A stretch of DNA of 64,000 nucleotides from Gymnogyps californianus (Eukaryota > Chordata > Aves > Accipitriformes > Cathartidae): NCBI RefSeq assembly GCF_018139145.2, contig NC_059473.1:67872707-67936706 (forward strand), read 5' to 3'. Below are positions 13,698-23,900 of the stretch, piece after piece. Position numbers and translations under genes: made by a program. Position 1 is the stretch's first letter; the number at the start of each line of letters is the position of its first letter. Under the pieces are notes generated by a model. That model did no database searches, was not told the origin of the DNA, and saw only the letters and a program-made list of their open reading frames with translations.

Positions 13698-14078
13698 TGT
13701 CATGGTTTGACCCCAGCCAGCAGCTAAGCATCACACAGCTGCTCACCCCTCCACCCTCCTAGTGGGATGGGGAGGAGGATCGGGGGGTGGGGGGGGGGAA
13801 GTAAAACTCGTGGGTTGAGATAAGAGCAATTTAATAACTAAAGTAAAATAAAATATAATACTAACTGATAATAGTAATAATATAATAATTGTAATGAAAA
13901 GGAATATAACAAAAAAAGAGAGAAATAAAACCCAAGAAAAGACAAGTGATGCACAATGCAGTTGCTCACCACCCGCTGACCGATGCCCAAGCAGCGATCC
14001 ACCACACTGAATCCAAAACACAGCACTGTACCAGCTACTAAGAAGAAAATTAACTCTATGCCAGCCAAAACCAGGACA
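13698..14078 (-). mobile_element. Solo LTR, internally deleted, with ACATC target-site duplication
   Basis: A 381-bp element in reverse orientation that begins TGTCATGGTTTGACCCCAGC and ends CCAGGACA as read on the + strand, so it has TG...CA termini. It is flanked on both sides by ACATC (13693-13697 and 14079-14083), a 5-bp target-site duplication that confirms the ends. It shares 43 nt with one mismatch (14003-14045 against 14861-14903, inverted) and 33 nt with one mismatch (13948-13980 against 15145-15177) with the longer copy. About 215 bp of the central part, including the TATA region, is missing. A 5-bp duplication fits ERVL-type integrases, but the class is inferred. Confidence 0.9.
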
Positions 14079-14771
14079 ACATCTTACAGCAGGGTGTCCT
14101 TTCCGAACACTGTTATGTGTACATAGAGTAACAGTGCTGCTTTGGAGACACTGTGGTGTTAGTAAATGGGTTTGAACAGATGGTATCACAAAGGGCCCAG
14201 AGGTAAATGACTGTATTCCTCCGTCTTGTTAGCCTATAATGTTGCATGAAAAATACTGCCAGATCCCCTTTCCAAAGAGGATAGGCACATCTTTTATTTA
14301 AAAAATACTTCGTGAAAATTAAATAAATAAACAAATAAATAAGCCTCATTGGAGACTTTAAAGACTTTCTGTCATTTGCTATTCTTTCTTTAACTAGAAG
14401 TAATTGTATGAATGCAGATGGCTACAATGTGTATATCTGTTTCTTATTTTCCACATTTTGTAGCTTTTCCGATCAGGGGCCCAAAAAGCATTATTTTTGG
14501 AAGCATATTTTAGTTGAAAGAGAGCATATTTTATGTAAATTATTTGAAAATTTTTCAGAACATTCACATTTTATGTGATCTCATGCTTAAAATTTTGTCA
14601 TACCTTTTGTATCAGATTCAAAAATTACTGCATATTTTTAAAGAATGCTATTAAAAGGGACTAACCAAATATTTACCTCAATATTTAACTCTAATGCGCT
14701 TCGTCTTTGATTTTTTGATTTGTTTCGGTCTCCAAAGAGACTTGCCCTTTTAAAAAAGATATGTGCCTTTT

Positions 14772-14789
14772 AAAAAAAAAAAAAAAAAA
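14772..14789. repeat. Poly-A run
   Basis: A run of 18 A lies shortly before the plus-strand LTR. It is a simple repeat. Confidence 0.7.
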
Positions 14790-14827
14790 GATGCCTCATT
14801 TAGCCCTTAGTCTTTAAAATGGGGGGG

Positions 14828-15419
14828 TGTCCTGGCTTCGGCTAGGACAGAGTTAACTCTCTTCTTAGTAGCTGGTACAGTGCTGTGTTTTGGATTTAGT
14901 GTGAGAATAATGTTGATAACACACTGATGTTTTAGTTGTTGCTAAGTAGCGCTTATCTTAAGCCAAGGACTTTTCAGTTTCCCATGCTCTGCCAGCAAGC
15001 AGGTGTGCAAGAAGCTGGGAGGGAGCACAGCCAGGGCAGCTGACCTGAACTAGCCAAAGGGATATTCCATACCATGGAACGTCATGCCCAGTATATAAAC
15101 AGGGGGGAGTTGGCTGGGAGGGGCGGATCGTGGCTCTGGCATCAGTCAGCGGGTGGTGAGCAATTGCATTGTGCATCACTGGGGTTTTTTCCTTCCCCTC
15201 CCCCCCTTCCTTTTTTTGTTATATTCCTTTTCATTACTACTATTATTATTATATTTCATTATTATTATTATTGTTAATATTATACTTTAGTTATTAAACT
15301 GCTCTTATCTCAACCCACGAGTTTTACTTTCTTTTCCCTTCCTCCTCCCCACCCCACTGGGAGGGGAGGGGGAAGCGGCTGCGTGGTGCTGAGTTGCTGA
15401 CTGGGGTTAAACCACGACA
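14828..15419 (+). mobile_element. Full-length solo LTR (ERVL-like family), sense to PTPRK
   Basis: A 592-bp element from TGTCCTGGCTTCGG to AAACCACGACA with TG...CA termini. It has a TATA box at 15092-15099 in GTATATAAAC, then CAGTCAGCGGGTGGTGAGCA, a T/C- and ATT-rich stretch, TTAGTTATTAAACTGC near the expected polyadenylation region, and a G-rich block near the 3' end. No gag or pol sequence adjoins it, so it is a solo LTR left by recombination. The flanks (poly-G and AGGAT) show no matching duplication. It is the longest of four copies in this window and lies on the same strand as the host gene. Confidence 0.88.
15092..15099 (+). promoter_or_regulatory. TATA box of the solo LTR
   Basis: TATATAAA sits in the centre of the full-length LTR, where an LTR promoter core is expected, and points in the same direction as PTPRK. 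Whether it is active is unknown. The shorter copies in the window lack this segment or carry it degraded. Confidence 0.5.
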
Positions 15420-17618
15420 AGGATTTAATTTGATAACTGTGGTGGACCTTAGCTTCTGAGCTGTGTGCCAAACCGGGCTGTTCCAGGGGACGATTGCCTC
15501 CGTCACGTGCAGACGTTGCACTGTCCTTCCGCTCTCCCTGCTGGCTTTCTCCTCCTAAGTTGGCAGGGTGTCACGGATGACAAGTTTCCTGCTCTCCTGG
15601 CACTTCAGAGAGCAGAATTTGTGTCGGTCCCAGTCCTTTGGCAGCTCACGAGAGAAGACTGCAGAAGGGAGGGAGCAGAGACACGGTGCCTGTGTTCCCA
15701 GTACCCTCCAGTTGGTTGGCCGCCCAGTTCGGGAGCGGTGGTTTTAACCCTGCCTGGGTCCAGGGCCAGGCCAGGGAGGGAATGAACGCCAGTAGTCGTT
15801 TCTTCCCTTGGGGCATTATAAACAAAAATTATTTTTAATATTTTACATCCTGTCAAGTTTGTAAAATATCAATGCTTTTAGGTTTTTTGCTAGTACATTA
15901 ATTTTGAAGCATAAAGAAAGATTCTGGGTGCGCAGGGGTCTTGTGGAAGTGATTTGTTGGTGCAGGCCGCGTTAGCTGGACATGGTTAATACATGGAGTT
16001 TACCACAGGAGGTGATTTATAACCAAGCTCAGTTCACAGACAGTTTATGAGAAACAGAGATCCCTGGAACTAACTCATCACTTTTTTTGTTTACGTTCTT
16101 CTTTTTACCCAGAGTTTCAAAAATGAGGTTACTTTGTATATTCCTCTTGGACACTTGAAAGGGAAGAGGCTTTCCTCCTTAATTTTTTTAGGTGCTAGGA
16201 AAAGGGGATGCTAACTTTTTCTTTCAGCTCAAGAAAGACCTGAAACTAATTTCTTATTTTTTCTTCTCTCCTTTCTTCCATTCCCCAGTAACATACTTCA
16301 TCTCTGCCACTACAGTTATTGGGTTTTCTGGGCAGTAGTAGCAGAGAAAATTGACAAAATAATTTAATGCTGCCCCATAAGTTCTGAAAGAAGGAGGATT
16401 GTCTTTGCCTTTCAGAGTCCCTGCAGCAATGCAGTGACGCTTTGAGAACTCCGTTCAATTTTACTTTTTGTTTAGAAAGCTTTAAAACAAAACCAAGACA
16501 GGCAATTCTGCCAGTTTAATTGAATACCTTCAGGTCTTGTCTACATGCTTAGGCATATTTTCTTACTAATCTTTCACAAGGTCTTCAAATGTATCTGCAT
16601 ATAAATGAGGAACTGTGTGCATGTATACGTGTGTGTACGTGTACATACAGTTCTTAAAACCAAAAAAAACTTTTTTCTTTTCTTTTTTTCTTATAAACTG
16701 AAGAATTGCCTCCTGCTCGCAGTATGTAAGTTCTGTACTTCTGCAGAGCAGAGGAAGCTGATAATGAGTTGGTAACATCCTGCAGTTAGGTAGTCCCCCT
16801 TAAGGAGAAAGAAGAATTATAATTACCTGTTCTATTTTGAGCAGGTGATTTTGAAAAGTGACCAAGCCATGGACCATTTCAAGAGAGGTATTGGGAGGTT
16901 GGGATGGCGTTTTAATAGGCCGAATGCCATCTGCTTCAGCAATTTGTAACGTTTTATCATTGACAAATGTAGAGGAATGAGGCAGTCTATTTTGCTGGAA
17001 TGGACAGATTTCTGTCCATCTGTGCTTGTATTACACCATGTCACTTGTACTTTAGATCTGCATAGCTCTGAGCCAAGATAGAAGCCACAGCAAGGTCAAG
17101 AGGTGGAGAAGCCTGTCAGCACATTCTGTCTCTAATGATATGACAACTGCAAATTGGTGCTTCAAGCACAACCTGGAGGCAGTCATTATGTTGGGCCTTG
17201 AAGCTCAGCTTTCTCTAATATCGTTTCAAAGGAAAATGCTAACTTCAGATGCTTCCGATTAGTCAAGAGTTTAATCTATTGTAGTTTAAAGTCAGATTCA
17301 TTCCTGTGTTTCTTCAAAAGGAAAAAAAACTCAAAAAAAAAAAATCATTGTTAGGAGGTTGTATATAGATTTGTATTGTTGTTTTTCCTGAAAAAAATGA
17401 ATGCTGCTTCTTTCCAGTGGCTGAATTAGATAACTTTGCTATATTTCAAGCCTTTGTTTCTTCTCTGCATCCATGCATCTGCTGTCTTTTCCTTTTTTCT
17501 TTTCTTTGTTTTCTTTCTGAGTTTACACAAAGCCATTGCGTTAATATTTTTATGAGACTAGAGAGTTGATCCTAGCAGGTGACCTTGAAGATATGCTGGT
17601 CTTCCTCTGTTTCACTAG

Positions 17619-17892
17619 TGCCTACCAGATCGTTGTTGAGGAGTTGCACCCGCACCGAACAAAGCGAGAAACAGGTGCCATGGAGTGCTACCAAATCCCC
17701 GTCACCTATCAGACTGCTCTTAGCGGAGGGTCGCCGTATTACTTTGCTGCTGAGCTGCCCCCAGGAAACCTGCCAGAGCCAGCACCCTTTACCGTGGGTG
17801 ACAACAGGACTTACCAGGGTTTCTGGAACCCTCCGCTGGCTCCTCGGAAAGGCTACAACATCTATTTCCAGGCCATGAGCAGTGTTGAGAAG
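17619..17892 (+). CDS. PTPRK: PTPRK exon: rest of FN3 repeat 4 with the furin-type RTKR site
   Basis: This 274-nt exon runs from acceptor TTTCACTAG to donor GAGAAG|GTAAGT, with entry phase 2 and exit phase 0. It encodes 91 whole codons, from AYQIVVEELHPH to YFQAMSSVEK. RTKR at 17656-17667 is the dibasic furin-type site at which PTPRK precursors are cut into a non-covalently joined ectodomain and phosphatase subunit. Further landmarks are YYFAAELPPGNLPEPAPFTV, the sequon NRT, and NPPLAPRKGYNIYF. Small differences from human, as recalled, include RETGAM for REAGAM and TALSGGSP for NAMSGGAP. An open frame continues about 50 nt upstream of the acceptor, but that part is intronic. Confidence 0.97.
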
Positions 17893-20871
17893 GTAAGTGC
17901 CAACCACACCTTTCTCCTGGAGGGAGTCAAAGACATGCCCGTGGTGACAATTAGGACTGTCAGAGTTGGACATAGTAGGTGTTGGCAGTGGCACTGCTGT
18001 AATCCCTTCCATGCTGTGACAGCATGGCAGCATGCCATTCACATTTCACACCACCCTTGTATCATAGTAACTGCTACTAGATGAGAGTTTAATACATCTC
18101 GTAGTAATCGTCTGAGTGAAGTAATTTCAGTGCTGTGACTCTGCCTCCTCGGTAAATAACATCCACAGCCCTCTCCCCAATTCTCAATACTTGCACACTT
18201 CAGAAGATTAAATTACTGCAGGATAAACAGAATTTGGGCTGCTCAGTGGGCTAATAAAACATTACAAACTTTTTGAGACTCATGCCCTGAATGTCAAATA
18301 AAAAGCAAAAATTTGCGTGAGCAAAAGTAACCCCAGGCCCACGGTGTGTTTACAAGAGCCTTTCTGAAAAGCTGTACTTTAGGCTTGCTCCACTGCTGTG
18401 CAGTAGTAGAAGTATGGCTGTCGCTCACCTTCATTACCTCCTTGGTGATTCATTTTTAACTCTGTTGCTGAGTACTGATGCTGGCTCTGTATGCATATGG
18501 AAGGGGGAAAGGTGCCAGGGAGGGAGGTTCCAGGTGGGAAGAACAACTGTGGCTCTGCAAGCCCTGTGCTGTTGCTCTTGAACAGTTTTTCCTCTCGTAA
18601 ATGAGAAATGAGGGAGGGGGAAATGATCAGTGAGGAAGGAAAATGTGGTAGACACAGAAGCTTCAGATATTTAAAAATCTAAAATTTTGATTTATGGTTT
18701 AGAAAACTGAAGGAAATTGCAGTAATACGTCCATAGGAATCTCCATATGAAGTGTCCAGGCAGGTCAGAAAGGAACTAGAAAGGATAGCTAGATTGATAG
18801 CCACTGAGACGCACCAGAGCCATCGGAAAGGAGCAGAAGCCATGTTTACCCTTCCTTACGTTTGGGTCTCTGCGGTGACTAAACAAATCCTAGCTAACAG
18901 GCAGCCTTGCCTTGGAGCCTTTTGAAGAAAATCTCACCTTCTACCTATGGTTATGAAAATTGCGTATGCATCAAGTCAGAATGGGGACAAAGCAGGAGCT
19001 AATGAAACAGTACTGGAGCTGCTTGAGAACTGGATGCTTTTTCTGATGGAAGAGACCATTCCCTCTTTTTAGTTCTTATCTGTAGACCTGTATGAAGCAA
19101 ACAAAGCAAAATAAAAGGTAACTGCTAGACACTCATCCATATTTCCCTCACCTGCTACAAATAATTCCCTTTGCTTTTGTTGGCTTCCAGCAGACTAAAT
19201 TGTAAGGAAATTTGTTTCATTCCCCAAGAAATGAATGGGAGGAAAAAGTGAAATAAAAATATTAAATACGAAAACAGATCTTTATTTTGACTTTTACATT
19301 TTGACCGATAAGTAGAAGATGAGGGAAGAACACATTATTTTTCACTTTAACCTGGTTTCAGTTTGTGAGGGAGTTTAATCCTAAAATGGTTTTCTCTGGT
19401 ATGGTTTAAAACTTTGGATCAGATTTCTGTTCCTAGAGGGATGTGGGGGGAGGTTTTGGGGGGATTGCAATGCATTCTGCCGGGACAGAGATCTAGTGGT
19501 TATAAGATAACCTCTGAGCTGCAGAGTATTTAAACAGTTGCTTTACTATAAACTAGTGGGATCACCAAAATAGTCAAGGGGAAGTAAAGTATGCTCTGAA
19601 ATACACTGTAGGGTTGGGATGAGGGTTACTCTGTGATCCTCACAGACATTTTGAACAAAAGTGGGCAGGTAAATCCAGTAACTGGGGAGAATGCTAATTA
19701 GGGAAGATAATATTGATAAACTTTACGGGGCTTTCATTTAGATTGAAAAATTGTCTTTATGGAACACTTATGGGAAGCCTCAACTCACAACTTCACTCAT
19801 TCTTTACAAGCTGTGTTTACAAAACAGCATCAACATATTTTACCTGTTCCTCAGGAATCTTCAAGAGGAGAGAAATCCCAGGGGATATATTTGGGGATGG
19901 AGTGCTGGGGAGGTGCAGGACGAGAGGGAGCATATTTTATAGAATGAAACTGTCATTATTATATTTTCTAATTACATGCTAATGTTGTTTAGAGTGATCT
20001 AATACAACAGCAGCTGCATCCTCTCATGCAACCTTATGCTATTTCAGTATGTTTGCCTTTAAAATGACTGCACATTGTACAGAAAGGTCAGAAAGCCCAT
20101 TTATGAGTGACGCTTGTCTGTTCAAGTTGTCCAAACTGTGCATAACCAAGTCATTTCTCTGTTCATTTGTTTTAATTGCTGACCAAACTTCGGGATGGGG
20201 GGGGAGTACAATACATACAAATTGTCTTTGCACGTGCAACATCTTCTGAAGCACATCGCTGTCAAATCACTGTCTTTCCTGGGCAGATTATATTGGTTGT
20301 AGATTAACTGTGTCATATGTGAAGGGATACCTGGGCTGCTTCTGTGCTCATTCCACACTCAGAAGCATGAGGGAGCGCGTTGCTGATGTGCTTCAGGTGA
20401 CTGTTCAAGACTGTCAGGCTGCAGCAAGACATAAATTTGGAGACACTGCTGAGCAAATGTACCTTCTTTGCTGCACGATGCTGTTGGAGGTCAACACTGG
20501 CTCAGGATTTCTGTGCCATGACATAAATAGGAGCACCAGTCCTCCCCGTTTCTTCCACTGCACCCTCTCTCTGTATTCTTATGGCATGATTTCCATTTGA
20601 TTTGAATAATCTGAAATTTTGCTACATTTGGGCTGTCCTGCACCTTTTCACCCCATCGTTATCCTGGATAGTACAGACCAATGTCTAGCTTTCATCCAGC
20701 TTTTGTAAAGGCAAAATCACCCAGCCTCCTCCTCTGCTAAGCCCAGAGCCCTGAGCCACCTTGTTGGGTTGCCCCAGCTGATCAGCAGATCTAGGACGAA
20801 TGTGTGGAGCAGGGAGGGCAAGAAAAAGCAACCTGATCTGACTGCTTTCTTTACTTTTCCCTCCTCAACAG
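17893..20871 (+). other. PTPRK: 3.0-kb intron after FN3-4
   Basis: A phase 0 intron from GTAAGT to CTCAACAG. No transposon or exon was recognised. Several short open frames show no family resemblance. Confidence 0.9.
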
Positions 20872-20908
20872 GAAACCAAAACTCAGTGTGTCCGAATAGC
20901 TACAAAAG
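20872..20908 (+). CDS. PTPRK: PTPRK 37-nt exon: end of the ectodomain
   Basis: A small exon, too short for most ORF finders, between acceptor CCTCCTCAACAG and donor AAAAG|GTAAGA. It encodes ETKTQCVRIATK plus the first base of an Ala codon (entry phase 0, exit phase 1). The sequence matches human PTPRK residue for residue as I recall it. It forms the last strand after FN3-4 and leads to the membrane-proximal linker. Because 37 is not a multiple of three, skipping it would shift the frame, so it should be constitutive. It is followed by the largest intron of the window. Confidence 0.95.
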
Positions 20909-23900
20909 GTAAGAGGTTCGTCCCTCCACACAAAGTAGCTTTTTTAATGAAATGTGGCATTTCTTTTAAATGTTTGAACCAAAGCCAGTACTATCCCTCT
21001 ATTTTGAACCACATGATTGTCTTAAAATGTAATGGGCTACTGCTTTTTATTCTTTGGTATTAGGCCAAGAGACTACTGTTCTAGCAATACTCAGAATTTA
21101 GACAAAATAAGCACTCCTTTTTTGTTCCTCTGTCTGTGGTTTTCAGGATCTGCTTTTAGGCTGCTGGAGCATTGCAGGTGGCAGATAGATGGACTGGAGA
21201 CGAGAAAGCGCACTTAGTTAAACTGTCTGTTATGCTAACAATTATTTCCAAGCAGGGGTGGAAATAATTTAAATGAAGGACACGATAGTTAATTTTCCTA
21301 AGTAAGAGCTCCGAGTGTTAGCTAGACATAGGGGAGGGCTGATTTGAGGAAGGCTTCTGTCGTTGATAGCAAGCGAGGCCCAGGGCTAAGACTGACTGCA
21401 TAACTGTGAGAATAAATCATATTGACCCCACATACAGCGGGTTAATCACATACTGCTCACTCAAAAATGCTGTTTCATCTTCAAATGCGGACTTAGTTGT
21501 TCTGCTTATTGTTAACTCTTGCTTTGACTGTATTTATAGCCATTCATTTTGGTTGCTTGATTGTGGCAACATGAGAGTTGTTTGAAAGACTCTGGCAGCA
21601 TAAACAAGAAAGCAGCTTACAAATGCTGAAAGAGTACTCTGCAGAGGCCCAGCACTACTTATATTGTCTCTCTCTAAGTGCATGTTGATATTCAGCATAA
21701 AAAACCCTTCAGATATGAGCAAGCGGGCATTTAAAGTACTGCGGTGGCACATCAGCACCATTTTTTCAATTGCTTCTTTCAATTTAAAACTTGTTCCAAT
21801 TAAAAGCTGGTGCCTCTAATGAGGTGGTAGCAACCAAACATTTTCTTGAGAAACTGGAAAATAAAATGTACTTCTCAAGACATGTTAATATTTTCGTCAA
21901 GTGAGGTAAGCTAATAAAAACAGGAAATTAAAACCGTGAGCTAAGTCTTCTGTGAAAAGTACATCAGCATTATCTTTCTTATGTTTACCTGGCAAGATTA
22001 AATGCTTTAATTAAAATATATTTGCATAAACAAATATTTATGTACCACAAGCATGTATTGCTAGGATTTGAGTCAAGGGAGAGTCTTGAAAGGCTTAAAA
22101 ACAACCTAAAATATTGCAGGACTGAGGAAGGGGAAAGCAGTGGTCTCTCTCATCATAAATTTTCTGGATAGTAATAACAAAACGGGGAAGGAATTCACCT
22201 GGCTTATGAGGAAATTATTTTTTACTTAACCATACTCAGTTCACTGATCTCAAAGCAACGTTCATGGGAGCAGTAGTCCTGTTGGTGGTTGCTTGTATGC
22301 CTTCCTCTGCTGTAACAGTCACGTTCACCCCAATGGCTGTAGTCTGAGGGAAAGGGGAAATGAGTAGCAGGTTTCTTACCATCATGCCATAAATCTTGCC
22401 TTTGCAACTCTGGCTAGAGACGAGTTTTCCTGAGTTAACTGCATTGCCTGATAAGTCAGTACTATACTCCTTGAATGTGGAATTAAAAACGAAGATGTTT
22501 TCTCTGACTTTATTGTAATTGATAGATGTGAAATGTGGGGGGAGGCAACATTAGGAGCAAATGCTTTCTCTTGCTCTGAAGGAATGCACTTAATAGGGCA
22601 TCATCACTTCAAAGTCGCGTACATTCATACCTCTGAAATGAGTTATACTGGTATTCTAATTCATTTTTTAAAAACTGATACTGAAATTTTTTTCCCATGT
22701 TTTCATTGTAAAAATACCACAATTTGTTGTACTTGAAGAAAAGTATACTTAATATGTTGGTTTGTGTATATGTTCATCTGGTTATGCTGATTTTTTTCGT
22801 AGTGTGTAAGTTTGCTCACCTTACCTAATGCACCCCAGTAAAGCTAACATACCCTTTTAAAATCCAGCAAATTGTCTGAAATATGTATTCAGTTATAAAA
22901 GTAGTGTGTAGTTCTGTGTCATCTCTTGTGACTTGAAGCAGCCTACAGCTGGCCAAACTGAATTTTGCCTTGAAGATATTGAAAAGTCAATAAAAATCAT
23001 AAAGAGCTGGGGTGGAAGGGGGCAGGGGGGAATGACATTAAAGGTGCATGTAAAGGCAAGACAAAATTTCCCTAGTAGTGAAGTTCAGTATTACCAGCAA
23101 AGGTACTTTCTCATTTTTATCTCATTCAAGGGTCTGGTGTTATCTACTGTGTATATTCACACCGATAAGATGTAAAGATGAAAAAAAATATGGTAGTAAT
23201 GTCATGGTTTAGTGCTGGAGAAGTTCATATGCCTGAAATTATAATCTTGATAATTTAACTTTCTTAGATGCGTTATTTCCCAGACTAATTTTTTGTTTGC
23301 TTGGGCAGTTCCCTATTAACGTAATTTACATGTATTTTAATATATAAGGGGTTTTGCACATATCATTCCCATGGGTTGCCGTCTACCTTTGAGAATTGAT
23401 GGAATAGTTTGTTTATTGGCGTCAGACTAATGGAAGTCAGCAAATTTAAATTGAAGCACTCATACCTTTTCAGTCCATATATTCCAGGTGCAATGTTCTC
23501 ATGTGCTTCTGATAACAACATGCACTGAAGTGTGAACTCATCTAACAGATGGTGCCAAATCATGACTAAAGTATGTTGCTGCTTTTGGTGTGTCTTGAAA
23601 AAAATGTTTTTAGAGTAATCTGAGAGGCTTACTAGTGTCTGGTGTATTAAAATACACTGAGTTAATTTTTCATGGAAGAAAATATTGGAACAGCACCAGA
23701 TTAAAAAGTAGTCTCCTGAGCAGTTCCTGTGTGCTTGCAGATGAAGGATGAATGCCAGAGTGATTCTCTGATGGCCCTGATTTAGGGTAATAATAGGATT
23801 CCTCCTTTATCTGGACACGTATTTCCACAAAACTTGTAAGAATTTAATGACATTATTTTTGCCCTTCTGCAGATTGGACTGAATTGGCCAAGAGAGTCCC

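Larger units (their letters stand above)
9615..17618 (+). other. PTPRK: 8.0-kb intron within FN3-4
   Basis: A phase 2 intron. Its main contents are two LTR copies in opposite orientation (13698-14078 minus, 14828-15419 plus) and poly-A runs at 12223-12266 and 14772-14789. A locally GC-richer stretch at about 15470-15780 is unexplained. No other exon was recognised. Confidence 0.9.

Noticed and set aside
13743..14189. A 148-codon minus-strand open frame
   Set aside because: It lies almost entirely in the solo LTR and reads through its T-rich segment. LTRs of this kind do not encode protein.
14823..15424. Target-site duplication for the full-length LTR
   Set aside because: The left flank is poly-G and the right flank is AGGAT. 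They do not match, so none is claimed.
23200..23225. GTCATGGTTTAGTGCTGG, resembling the start of the LTR family
   Set aside because: Similarity stops after about a dozen bases and no other LTR block follows.
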